Below, piece by piece: positions 25,487-33,260 of a stretch of DNA of 33,567 nt. The DNA lies in assembly GCA_937928195.1 (NCBI GenBank), contig CALEYZ010000102.1:1-33567 (forward strand), read 5' to 3'. This DNA is from an uncultured Limnohabitans sp. GTDB taxonomy: Bacteria > Pseudomonadota > Gammaproteobacteria > Burkholderiales > Burkholderiaceae_C. Within the stretch, counting starts at the first letter, position 1. Each line of letters opens with the position of its first letter. The notes below the pieces were generated by a model. That model saw nothing but the letters and a program-made list of their open reading frames with translations. It was not told the DNA's origin and searched no databases. The translations under genes and the position numbers were made by a program.

Positions 25487-26578
25487 ATGAACACCTCCGA
25501 CAAACGCATTCCCGTCTATTTGCTCACAGGTTATTTGGGCAGTGGTAAAACCAGCCTTCTCCAATCTTGGCTGAATCAAGACGCGTTCAAAGATGCAGCC
25601 TTGGTGATCAATGAATTGGGCGAGGTGGGTCTGGACAATCAGCTGCTGCGAGGCGCCACCGAAAGCACAGCGCTGGTGGCCAGTGCCTGCGTGTGCTGCA
25701 CCGGTTTGCCGGGTTTGGCCGAAGCGCTGGAAGATTTGTTTTGGGCGCGTCTCGAAAGACGCATGCCACGCTTTCCCAACCTGGTGATTGAGACCACGGG
25801 CTTGGCAGAGCCCGGTCCTGTGGCCGAGGCCTTGCGCAGCAGCGATTTGCTCAACGAGCGTTACCGCTTGGCCGGTGTGATCACCTGCCTCAGCGCCAGC
25901 ACGGCCGACGCCGTTCTGACGCAGCATGCACAAGCGCGTGCGCAATTGGCAGGCGCCGATGTGCTGGTCATCACCAAAACAGATTTGGTCAGTGACGCGC
26001 AGTTGGCGGCACTGTCACTGCGAGTGCAGCATCAGCTGGCGCATTTGGAACTGGCACAGCCGCCACACTTGCTGACCTCTGAGCATGCCAGTTTGTCGGC
26101 AGATGATTTGCTGCAGTGTTTGTCACAGCGTCCTATTTCTGACAACACACCGGTGCAAGCGGCCAGCCAGCGCCCTGCACTGCAAGCGGTTCAAACACCG
26201 GTTCACGGCTTGCATTTGCACAAACCAGGTGAGCACTGCGCCATCTGCGACAGCACGCATGCTTCGGCGCACGCAGCGCAAGCACTGTGGTGGCCCATTG
26301 AACAGCATCTGCGCATTGCCGATCTAACGGCACAAGTGCAGAAACTGCAACAGACGCTGGGTTTTGAATTGCTGCGTTTGAAAGGCCGGGTGCAAACGCA
26401 CGAGGGCAAGTTTGTGGTTCAGTTGGCACCGTTTGAAACACAAGCAGAGATTTGCGCAGACGACTTGCCATGGTCAGACAGCACGCGCAGTGGCTTTACC
26501 GTCATTGTGAGCCACCAGCTGTCGGCCGCTTCAGCGCAGTGGCTCGCGCAAAATGGTGTGACAAGCCTTGTCACTTAG
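25487..26578 (+). CDS. CobW/COG0523-family GTPase metallochaperone
   Basis: The 363-residue protein has the P-loop GYLGSGKT (15-22), the metal-binding CVCC (68-71), ETTGLAEPGP for Walker B, and TKTD as base-recognition motif. The C-terminal half contains HLHKPGEHCAICDSTH, a further Cys/His cluster, before the CobW C-terminal domain. Members deliver Zn, Co, Ni or Fe to target proteins using GTP. Position 65 bp from nikR, divergent, and next to a nickel permease argues for nickel or cobalt. It resembles UreG/HypB in concept but is not those proteins. The Shine-Dalgarno is poor. Confidence 0.87.
   Translation: MNTSDKRIPVYLLTGYLGSGKTSLLQSWLNQDAFKDAALVINELGEVGLDNQLLRGATESTALVASACVCCTGLPGLAEALEDLFWARLERRMPRFPNLVIETTGLAEPGPVAEALRSSDLLNERYRLAGVITCLSASTADAVLTQHAQARAQLAGADVLVITKTDLVSDAQLAALSLRVQHQLAHLELAQPPHLLTSEHASLSADDLLQCLSQRPISDNTPVQAASQRPALQAVQTPVHGLHLHKPGEHCAICDSTHASAHAAQALWWPIEQHLRIADLTAQVQKLQQTLGFELLRLKGRVQTHEGKFVVQLAPFETQAEICADDLPWSDSTRSGFTVIVSHQLSAASAQWLAQNGVTSLVT
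26558..26574. repeat. Palindrome over the end of the CobW-type gene
   Basis: GTGACAAG and CTTGTCAC are 8-bp perfect arms around one base, inside the last codons of the gene. Its right arm sequence CAAGCCTTGTCA recurs at 26604-26615, suggesting alternative pairing with the next hairpin. Confidence 0.6.
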
Positions 26579-26586
26579 CGCCTGGC

Positions 26587-26613
26587 AAAACAAGGCTTGA
26601 ATGCAAGCCTTGT
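26587..26613 (-). terminator. Intrinsic terminator of the Rieske 1/dehydrogenase unit
   Basis: ACAAGGCTTG (26590-26599) and CAAGCCTTGT (26604-26613) are perfect 10-bp arms with a 4-base loop. Read on the minus strand, the hairpin ends in a run of four T residues. It lies 13 bp past the dehydrogenase stop. On the plus strand no T run follows. Confidence 0.75.
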
Positions 26614-26626
26614 CATTGCTCACACA

Positions 26627-27736
26627 TTACTTCCAAGGATCGATGGTCATGTGAATGGCGTCTTCTGCGCCTTCACCGACCAAAGAGCGAATGGCATATT
26701 CGGTTTGGTCCAAGCCAAACATGTGCGTGCTCATGTCTTTCACGTTGTGGCGGTTGCCGGCAATCAGCTGTAGCGCCAACTCAACCGACTCATAGCTGTG
26801 GCCACGCATGCCTTTCACCGTCAGGAATTTGGCGATGATCATGTCGCTGTCAAACTGCGGTACTTTCTGGCGCTTGATGCCACCCAAAATCACGCGGCCT
26901 TTTTTGCGTGCCAACTGAATGGCGCTGATCACAGAGCCTGGGCCACCCGAAGCACAGTCAATCACCAAGTCGGCCATTTGCCCTCCGGTGATATCGGCCA
27001 CAGACTCGAGCAAATCGTCATCGCCAATGGCCACGGTGTGGCTGGCGCCCAAGTGCTTGGCCATGGCCAAACGCTTTTTGTCTGAGGGGGTGTTCAAGCC
27101 CGTCACAATGATTTTGTCGACACCCGCTTCACGCGCTGCCACCACACATGACAAGCCTTGCTGACCTGGGCCTTGAATCAAAACAGTTTGACCGGGGCCC
27201 GCGCCGCCATGCAGGTACGTCCATTCAATGCCGTTTGACATGGGCAAGGCCAAGGCCGCGTACTTGGGCTCAAGTCCTGCGGGCACCTTGTGAAACACGG
27301 TGTTCATGTGCAGTTCTTGGTACTGTGCAAAACCACCCCACAAACCAGAACCACGGTTCAGACCTGTGGCGCCATAACGCGGCCCGCCCAAGCGCCAATC
27401 GGTGGCATTGCACAAACGGAAATCGCCGCTTCTGCAAAAGTCGCAATGGCCACACGGCAAATACTCTTCCAAGGCGACCAAGTCGCCTTCTTTCACACCC
27501 CACTTGGGGCCCGCAATGGCACCCACTTCTTGAACATAACCCACTGTTTCGTGGCCCAAAATGGCGGGGCCTTGAAGCTTAGGGAAGTCTTGGAAAAACA
27601 TCCAATCGCTACCGCAGACACCGGTGACCGCCACCTTCAACAAACCTGCATCCGGCTTGGGATCGGGCGTTTGAAAATTTTGAATCTCAATGGTGCCGTT
27701 GGGCATGGCCACGGCGGCCTTGAATGTTTGTCCCAT
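26627..27736 (-). CDS. Zinc-dependent medium-chain alcohol dehydrogenase
   Basis: The 369-residue protein belongs to the medium-chain dehydrogenase superfamily. CGSD and LGHETVGYV provide catalytic-zinc Cys and His ligands; CGHCDFCRSGDFRLC provides the four structural-zinc cysteines; QGPGQQGLS (about 195-203) is the nucleotide-binding turn. AAAGGACCACTC precedes the ATG. The gene follows Rieske oxygenase 1 by 23 bp on the same strand, so it probably oxidises an alcohol or diol made by that oxygenase, or a downstream hydroxy intermediate, with NAD(P). Substrate not assignable. Confidence 0.88.
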   Translation of the reverse strand: MGQTFKAAVAMPNGTIEIQNFQTPDPKPDAGLLKVAVTGVCGSDWMFFQDFPKLQGPAILGHETVGYVQEVGAIAGPKWGVKEGDLVALEEYLPCGHCDFCRSGDFRLCNATDWRLGGPRYGATGLNRGSGLWGGFAQYQELHMNTVFHKVPAGLEPKYAALALPMSNGIEWTYLHGGAGPGQTVLIQGPGQQGLSCVVAAREAGVDKIIVTGLNTPSDKKRLAMAKHLGASHTVAIGDDDLLESVADITGGQMADLVIDCASGGPGSVISAIQLARKKGRVILGGIKRQKVPQFDSDMIIAKFLTVKGMRGHSYESVELALQLIAGNRHNVKDMSTHMFGLDQTEYAIRSLVGEGAEDAIHMTIDPWK

Positions 27737-27759
27737 GAGTGGTCCTTTAAATCGCAGGT

Positions 27760-29043
27760 TTAAACGCTGGAGTGTGGCTTGCCAGGTGCTGACTTGAAGT
27801 GCTCTTTGGCGCCTTCTTTGTAGTGCACATCGCGCTTGATTAGCATGGCCACAGAGCGAACTTTTTGGTGTTCAGGATTCAAACCTGGCAATTCGAAATC
27901 TGGGTTCTCTGCCAAGGCGCGCGCGGCTTTAATCAAACGTTGGCGCGCCATGATGATGCCGTTGTCCGTGGACACCAAGTTCTCTTTGGTGCGGTCTTGG
28001 ATGGCGCCCATGCTTTCTTGCAAGGATGCGTCTTGCATGCCAATGCCTTCGATGCCGCTGTACAACAGGCCTTCGCGCTGGGCTTTGCGGTCCATCAGGT
28101 AGTCGTTGTCCATGCGCTGCAATGGCACGTAGTCTTTGTCGACCTTTACGTGAATGCTGGCGCCGCCCTTCATGGCATCGACTTCTGCGGTGGTCAGTGG
28201 GCGTGTGGGATGGTAGTCAAAACTCCAAGTCCAGCAGGCATGGTCATTGATGGGCACCCAGAAGTGGCCGTGCACAGGGTGATCACCGCGCGGTGGCACC
28301 ATCGTGAAGCAAGGCATGATCCAAGGTGTGATGCGCCAGTAGTACTGATCGTCTTCTGCATTGCGGCGAGCACCCACCAACAAACCACCGTCGGCCTCAA
28401 CCACCTCAAACACAGGGCTCAAGTCGTTCAGGTTGTATTGGTTACCTTTCGCGCCTTTGAACAAGGGGTCGCGGCTGAGGGAAGCGCTGTGCAAGAAGGA
28501 CACGTGGCTGGAGTCGATGCCGCCTTCGAGTGCTTGCAACCAGTTGCTGGCTTGCAAACGCTTGGACATGTAGGAGTGCTCGCGCGGCAAAGTGGCAAAC
28601 TCCCACTCGGGCAAGGGTGGCTGTTTGTCTGCAGGGCCCATGTAGACCCAGATCACACCACCGCGCTCCACCATGGGGTAGGACTTCAATTTGATGCGCT
28701 CGCAATAACCGGATGTGGGTTCGGAAGGCACATCGGTGCAATTGCCGTTCACGTCGTATTTCCAACCGTGATAAGGGCAGCGAATGCCGTTTTCTTCATT
28801 GCGGCCGAACCACAGTGACACGCCACGGTGCGCGCAAAACTCATCGATCAAACCCAGCTTGCCATCGGTATCACGGAAGGCCAGCATTTTTTCCGACAAC
28901 AACTCCAAACGCACGGGATCGCAATCAGGGCCAGGCAACTGCTCGGACAACAAGGCAGGCAACCAGTAACGACGGAACAAATTGCCCATGGCCGTACCGG
29001 GGCCGGTTTGGGTCACCAAGTCATTGAGTTCTTTTTTCAACAT
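27760..29043 (-). CDS. Rieske aromatic oxygenase alpha subunit 1 (phthalate 4,5-dioxygenase-like)
   Basis: The 427-residue protein has a Rieske [2Fe-2S] domain with Cys70, His72, Cys89 and His92 (CAHRG ... CPYHG) and a catalytic domain with GGIDSSHVSFLH giving iron ligands His180 and His185; the DASLQESMGAIQDR segment near the C-terminus fits the third, acidic ligand region of the phthalate dioxygenase branch. Members of this branch are homo-oligomers without beta subunit and perform dihydroxylation or O-/N-demethylation. AGGAG precedes the ATG at 29043. Operator C lies 80-116 bp upstream. It is by eye about four-fifths identical to the protein at 30764. Substrate unknown. Confidence 0.9.
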   Translation of the reverse strand: MLKKELNDLVTQTGPGTAMGNLFRRYWLPALLSEQLPGPDCDPVRLELLSEKMLAFRDTDGKLGLIDEFCAHRGVSLWFGRNEENGIRCPYHGWKYDVNGNCTDVPSEPTSGYCERIKLKSYPMVERGGVIWVYMGPADKQPPLPEWEFATLPREHSYMSKRLQASNWLQALEGGIDSSHVSFLHSASLSRDPLFKGAKGNQYNLNDLSPVFEVVEADGGLLVGARRNAEDDQYYWRITPWIMPCFTMVPPRGDHPVHGHFWVPINDHACWTWSFDYHPTRPLTTAEVDAMKGGASIHVKVDKDYVPLQRMDNDYLMDRKAQREGLLYSGIEGIGMQDASLQESMGAIQDRTKENLVSTDNGIIMARQRLIKAARALAENPDFELPGLNPEHQKVRSVAMLIKRDVHYKEGAKEHFKSAPGKPHSSV

Positions 29044-29122
29044 GCAAGTTTCTCCTCAAGTGCGTTTGCACGGGGTCATAAAATGGTCGATATTTCTGTG
29101 TGAAATTTCCGCCGATGAAGTC

Positions 29123-29159
29123 GTTCCACATAACAGAACATTGTTCTTTCATTGGAAAC
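29123..29159. promoter_or_regulatory. Operator C: tandem pair between Rieske 1 and the ferredoxin
   Basis: GTTCcacataacaGAAC (29123-29139), three bases, then GTTCtttcattggAAAC (29143-29159). The geometry is identical to operators A and E. Placed in the 160-bp divergent gap, it can serve both genes. Confidence 0.75.
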
Positions 29160-29203
29160 GAGGTTATCATCAGCGACTTGTCATTGTCAACTGGAGATTC
29201 TTT

Positions 29204-29521
29204 ATGTCGGGTGCGTGCCGTTTTCTCTCTTTGTGCAAAGCTGCCGAGGTTGCAGAAGGTAAAGCCATCAAGGTCGAAAAAGACGGCCTGACCTTGGCTG
29301 TGTTCAACATCGACGGGGAATATTACGTCACCGACGATACCTGCACACACGGCCCTGGCTCTCTGTCAGAGGGCCCCATTGAAGGCGATGTGGTCGAATG
29401 CGACTTTCACAATGGCGCCTTCAATATCAAAACGGGTGCAGTGGTGGCAGCCCCTTGCATGATCCCTTTGAAAACCTACAAAGCCCGCTTGCAAGGCGAC
29501 GAAATCGAAATCGAAACCTGA
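29204..29521 (+). CDS. Rieske-type ferredoxin
   Basis: The 105-residue protein starts at the ATG at 29204 with GGAG seven bases upstream. The cluster site is Cys47, His49, Cys66 and His69 (CTHGPG ... CDFH), spaced as in NdoA/BphF/CarAc-type ferredoxins. It carries electrons between a reductase and an oxygenase alpha subunit. It is transcribed away from Rieske 1 under the shared operator C and ends at a terminator shared with the Bug gene. Reductase partner: probably the protein at 21204, though that one already has its own plant-type ferredoxin domain. Confidence 0.92.
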   Translation: MSGACRFLSLCKAAEVAEGKAIKVEKDGLTLAVFNIDGEYYVTDDTCTHGPGSLSEGPIEGDVVECDFHNGAFNIKTGAVVAAPCMIPLKTYKARLQGDEIEIET

Positions 29522-29564
29522 GACAGAGGCCAAGGAGCAATCCTTTTTCTCACATCAGCGTGAA

Positions 29565-29592
29565 AAAAAAGGCCCTTTTCAGGGCCTTTTTT
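29565..29592. terminator. Bidirectional intrinsic terminator
   Basis: AAAAAAGGCCCT and AGGGCCTTTTTT pair perfectly over 12 bp with a TTTC loop. It serves the ferredoxin on plus and, via the A run read as T, the Bug gene on minus. Confidence 0.93.
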
Positions 29593-29619
29593 GTGGGTGT
29601 TTCACGACAACGCCAAGGC

Positions 29620-30636
29620 TCAGTTTTCGGGCTTCACCGTTTTAATCATAGGAGCCCATTGCTTCAACTCTTCACCCACATACTGGGTAAAGCGAGCTGA
29701 ATCCCAATCAAATGTTTCCATGGAGCTTTTGGCCAACATGTCTTTGGCGGCCTGACTTTGCATGATCTTGCGAACTTCTTTGTTCAGCTTGTCGACCACA
29801 GGGGCAGGCATGCCCGGCGGTCCAGACAAGGAGAACCACGTCAAAGCCACCAACTTCGGATATCCCTGTTCTGCAAATGTCGGTACGTTGGGAAACTCTG
29901 GCATCCGCTTGGATGAGGTAATGGCCAAAGCTCGCAACTTGCCCGCTTGAATTTGTGCACTGGCCGTGGACAAAGTGGTGAACAAGGCTGGAATGTGACC
30001 CGCGATGGTGTCGGCCACAGCAGGGCTACCGCCTTTGTACGCCACGTGCTGCATTGGCGTCTTGGACATCACCTCAAACGCCTCGCCAATCAGATAGCCG
30101 TGCGTGCCCTTACCGGGCGAACCCCAGCTCACAGGATTGGCCTTGGCATAAGCCATGAAGCCCTTCAAATCAGTGATGGGCAATTGCGCGTTGATGGCCA
30201 GCACAATGGGCGGGCCGCCCAACATGGCGATGTGCGTGAAATCCTTGATGGGATCGTAAGTTTTGGGGTTCTCAGACGGGCCAATGACGTGCGAAGCCAC
30301 TCCCGAAATTACCAAGTTGTAGCCATCAGGTGCTGATTTGGAAACTTGCTGCGACCCAATCATGCCGCCTGCACCGCCTTTGTTTTCAATCACAAAAGGC
30401 TGTTTGAGTGATTCCGTCAGGCCCACAGAAATCAGACGGCCCAAGCTGTCGGAGCTGCCGCCGGCGGCATAAGGCACGATGATTTTGACGGGACGTTGTG
30501 GCCAGGTGGGGTCTTGCGCAGATGCAGTCACCGCACCCAGCGCCGCCAACAGGCACACGCCTGCGCGCCATGCGCCAACGGCTGACGGGAGGGCCGTCTG
30601 TCGAACAAATCCGAGACTCAGGGAAAAGCGTTTCAC
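29620..30636 (-). CDS. Bug-type (TctC) periplasmic binding protein
   Basis: The GTG at 30636 with AAGGA seven bases upstream is chosen over a TTG at 30651, giving 338 residues. A Sec signal peptide ends near VTASAQ. The mature protein has the family pattern: WPQRPVKIIVPYAAGGSSD, ENKGGAGGMIGSQ, KSAPDGY, YKGGSPAVADTIAGHI and FAEQGYP. Bug proteins bind carboxylates, including aromatic ones, for tripartite TctAB transporters; no TctA or TctB is visible here, a common situation in Burkholderiales. It lies 127 bp after Rieske 2 on the same strand, with its own operator D in between. Confidence 0.93.
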   Translation of the reverse strand: MKRFSLSLGFVRQTALPSAVGAWRAGVCLLAALGAVTASAQDPTWPQRPVKIIVPYAAGGSSDSLGRLISVGLTESLKQPFVIENKGGAGGMIGSQQVSKSAPDGYNLVISGVASHVIGPSENPKTYDPIKDFTHIAMLGGPPIVLAINAQLPITDLKGFMAYAKANPVSWGSPGKGTHGYLIGEAFEVMSKTPMQHVAYKGGSPAVADTIAGHIPALFTTLSTASAQIQAGKLRALAITSSKRMPEFPNVPTFAEQGYPKLVALTWFSLSGPPGMPAPVVDKLNKEVRKIMQSQAAKDMLAKSSMETFDWDSARFTQYVGEELKQWAPMIKTVKPEN

Positions 30637-30720
30637 GTTCAAATCCTTCAAGCAAACCCAGCTGGGTATGCCCTGAACTGTCGGTGAAACGCCTCACGCT
30701 GTCAAGCATAGAGAACCGAC

Positions 30721-30737
30721 GTTCCTCATACGGGAAC
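30721..30737. promoter_or_regulatory. Operator D upstream of the Bug gene
   Basis: GTTCctcatacggGAAC is an exact match to the 17-bp unit. Another GAAC lies at 30713-30716, but with four rather than three bases before GTTC, so the left unit is degenerate. It is 85-101 bp before the Bug start. Confidence 0.65.
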
Positions 30738-30763
30738 GAGCAATTCTCACAGCGCAACATGTC

Positions 30764-32047
30764 TCAAACGGAGCTGTGCGGTTTGCCCGGCGCCGCACGC
30801 AATGCCTCTTTGGCCGCATCCTTGAACGCCAAATCTCGCTTCAACAAAATCGCAGCCGAACGCACCTTTTGCGCCTCGGGATCGATGCCAGGCAATAGGT
30901 AGTTGGGATCTTCCGCCAAAGCTTTGGCCGCTTTCATCAAGCGCTGTCGCGTCATGATGATGCCGTTGTCGGTTGACACCAAATTCTCTTTGGTGCGGTC
31001 TTGGATGGTGCCCATGCTTTCTTGCAAGGACGCATCCTGAATGCCGATGCCTTCAATGCCACTGTAGAAAATGCGCTTGCGTTGCGCATCGCGGTCCATG
31101 CCGTAATTGTTTTCTTTGCGCTGCAGAGGTTTGTAATCGGCGTCGACCTTCACGTGGACACTGGCGCCACCTTCCATGGCGGAGCGCTCTGCATGCGTCA
31201 ATGCGCGCGTAGGATGGTAGTCAAAGCTCCATGCCCAGCAGGCATGGTCATTGATCGGCACCCAGAAGTGACCATGCACCGGGTGATCACCGCGCGGCGG
31301 CACCACGGTGTAATTTGGCATCACCCACGGGGTGATGCGCCAGTAGTACTGGTCGTCCTCCGCATTGCGGCGCGCCCCAATGTACAAGCCACCAGTTGCC
31401 TCGACCACTTCGAACACGGGGCTCAAATCATTCAAGTTGTACTGATTGCCCTTGGCCCCTTTGAACAAGGGGTCGGTGTTCAAACTGCCACTGTGCAAGA
31501 AAGACACGTGACTCGAGTCAATGCCCCCCTCCAAAGCTTGGAGCCAATTGCACTCTTGGTAGCGCTTGGACATGTACGACTGCTCGGCCGGTACGGTGGC
31601 AAATTCATATTCAGGGAAGGGCGGCTGCTTGTCGGCTGGGCCCATGTACACCCAGATCACACCACCGCGTTCCATCATGGGATAAGACTTTAGCTTGATG
31701 CGGTCACAGTAGCCGGAGGTGGGCTCGGAAGGGACTTCAATGCACTGACCCTTGATGTCAAATTTCCAACCGTGATAAGGGCAACGCAACCCATTCTCTT
31801 CATTGCGACCAAACCACAAGGACACGCCGCGGTGCGCACAAAACTCATCAATCAAACCCAAGCGGCCTTGCGTGTCGCGAAAGGCCACCATCTTTTCTGA
31901 AAACAGCTCTAAGCGCACGGGGTCGCAATCAGGGCCTGGCAACTGCTGCGACAGCAAGGCTGGCATCCAATAACGCCTGAACAGATTGCCCATGGCCGTG
32001 CCGGGGCCAGTTTGTGTGACGAGGTCGTTTTGCTCTTTTTTCAACAT
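30764..32047 (-). CDS. Rieske aromatic oxygenase alpha subunit 2 (phthalate 4,5-dioxygenase-like)
   Basis: This 427-residue protein is the same length as the oxygenase at 27760, aligns without visible gaps, and shares identical termini (MLKK...; APGKPHSSV). The Rieske ligands CAHRG ... CPYHG and the catalytic GGIDSSHVSFLH are intact. Differences cluster in 150-250, for example LLVGARR versus LYIGARR and IMPCFTMVPP versus VMPNYTVVPP, as expected if the two handle different but related substrates. GGAG precedes the ATG. Operator E is 26-62 bp upstream. No dedicated reductase is adjacent. Confidence 0.9.
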   Translation of the reverse strand: MLKKEQNDLVTQTGPGTAMGNLFRRYWMPALLSQQLPGPDCDPVRLELFSEKMVAFRDTQGRLGLIDEFCAHRGVSLWFGRNEENGLRCPYHGWKFDIKGQCIEVPSEPTSGYCDRIKLKSYPMMERGGVIWVYMGPADKQPPFPEYEFATVPAEQSYMSKRYQECNWLQALEGGIDSSHVSFLHSGSLNTDPLFKGAKGNQYNLNDLSPVFEVVEATGGLYIGARRNAEDDQYYWRITPWVMPNYTVVPPRGDHPVHGHFWVPINDHACWAWSFDYHPTRALTHAERSAMEGGASVHVKVDADYKPLQRKENNYGMDRDAQRKRIFYSGIEGIGIQDASLQESMGTIQDRTKENLVSTDNGIIMTRQRLMKAAKALAEDPNYLLPGIDPEAQKVRSAAILLKRDLAFKDAAKEALRAAPGKPHSSV

Positions 32048-32072
32048 GATCGGTCTCCGATGTGGAATGAAT

Positions 32073-32109
32073 GTTCTGCATGAAAGAACAACGTTCCCTC
32101 ATGAGAAAC
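32073..32109. promoter_or_regulatory. Operator E: tandem pair upstream of Rieske 2
   Basis: GTTCtgcatgaaaGAAC (32073-32089), three bases, GTTCcctcatgagAAAC (32093-32109). All four half-sites match operators A and C in spacing. Confidence 0.75.
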
Positions 32110-32155
32110 AATCTTAAAACCGTCGTGTCGGCGCTGTTTTGATCTAAATCAGGAA

Positions 32156-32180
32156 ACAGTGCTGCAAAAACAAGCACTGT
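32156..32180 (-). terminator. Probable terminator after the AbrB-type gene
   Basis: ACAGTGCT and AGCACTGT (8-bp perfect arms, 9-base loop) lie 34 bp after the gene end. On the minus strand TTTCC follows, a short T run, so strength is uncertain. It also insulates operator E from upstream transcription. A second small inverted repeat, CTTGAGA/TCTCAAG at 32200-32218, overlaps the stop. Confidence 0.5.
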
Positions 32181-32213
32181 GAACTGGCCGAATACGTCAC
32201 TTGAGAAATTCTC

Positions 32214-33260
32214 TCAAGGTTTGACCCAACCAGTGGACATCATTTTTTCGGAGACCGGTTTGGTCAAAAAGATGGTTGTCAAAATTCGCGTCAAATGAAA
32301 CGCCGTCACGATGGGCGCCCCCAAGCCAAAGGCCTTGGACAAGATGCCCATCTCGGTCATGCCGCCAGGTGCCATCGACAAGAAGGCCGTCATGATGGCA
32401 ATGCCCGCGCCTTGTGAGATGAACCAAGCCGCCACCATGCACACGCTCAAAATGCCCAAGGTCACAACGGCCACCGATGCCAGCGTGCGCGGTGCCCGCG
32501 TGAAAAACGCGCGATTGATGTGTTGTCCTAAACCCCAGCCAATCACAATTTGCGCCGCAATCAAGCCCAAGTCAGGCAAGCGGCCTGTGATGTCATGGTT
32601 GGCGCAAATGGCTGCGATCAGCAAAGCCCCCAAGACCCATGGGTTGGGCGTGCGAATTTTTTGAAACCCCCAGCCCACCAACGTGGCGGTGATCAACAAA
32701 CCGGCCGAGACCGGCAGACTCAGCACCCCAATGCCCGGCGTGGGCATCACGGGCGTTGCGCCACTGGCCCACGCAATGTAGGAAGCGGTCGATGTCACCA
32801 TCATGATCCGCACCGCATGCGCCGATGCCACCACGGCACCATCGGCACCGGCACGTTGCGCTTGCACCGACATCTCTGCGGACGCGCCCAGGGCCACCGA
32901 GTAGATGGCCGTCGGTCCATCCACATTGGCCAGTTTTTGCAAAGCACGGGCCGACATCACGGACATGAAGATACCGACAAATGCACCGAGCACCATCCAC
33001 GGCGCCAGTCCACCAATCAAGGCCAGCACCGCCGGCGTGAAATACAAACCGATGGAGGCGCCAATGTAAATTTGAGCCGACTTGCGCGCCAACACTGGTT
33101 GCTTGTGAACGCGATTGGCCATGCTCACACACGCCACCGCCACCATCGGGCCCAAGACCCAAGGCAACGGCACATGCAAATGAAATGCACACCACCCACC
33201 CACCACCGCAAAGCCAATGGTCAAAGCCAGACGAAACCAGCGATCGAAGTCCACCATCAT
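32214..33260 (-). CDS. AbrB-type membrane protein (ammonia-monooxygenase-like annotation family)
   Basis: The 348-residue protein consists of about ten hydrophobic helices in two similar halves: PLPWVLGPMVAVA in the first and NPWVLGALLIAA in the second, each followed by a GxGxxxG-rich stretch; SMAPGGMTEMG is a conserved family segment. It belongs to the AbrB membrane family often mislabelled ammonia monooxygenase; it is thought to be a transporter or regulator of small acids. The ATG at 33260 overlaps the SDR stop (TGATG), so translation is coupled. No link to the GTTC motif is visible for this unit inside the window. Confidence 0.8.
   Translation of the reverse strand: MMVDFDRWFRLALTIGFAVVGGWCAFHLHVPLPWVLGPMVAVACVSMANRVHKQPVLARKSAQIYIGASIGLYFTPAVLALIGGLAPWMVLGAFVGIFMSVMSARALQKLANVDGPTAIYSVALGASAEMSVQAQRAGADGAVVASAHAVRIMMVTSTASYIAWASGATPVMPTPGIGVLSLPVSAGLLITATLVGWGFQKIRTPNPWVLGALLIAAICANHDITGRLPDLGLIAAQIVIGWGLGQHINRAFFTRAPRTLASVAVVTLGILSVCMVAAWFISQGAGIAIMTAFLSMAPGGMTEMGILSKAFGLGAPIVTAFHLTRILTTIFLTKPVSEKMMSTGWVKP

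Noticed and set aside
32214..33260. True ammonia monooxygenase subunit
   Set aside because: The family label is historical. The protein has duplicated AbrB-type membrane halves and lacks AmoA/B/C features and gene order.
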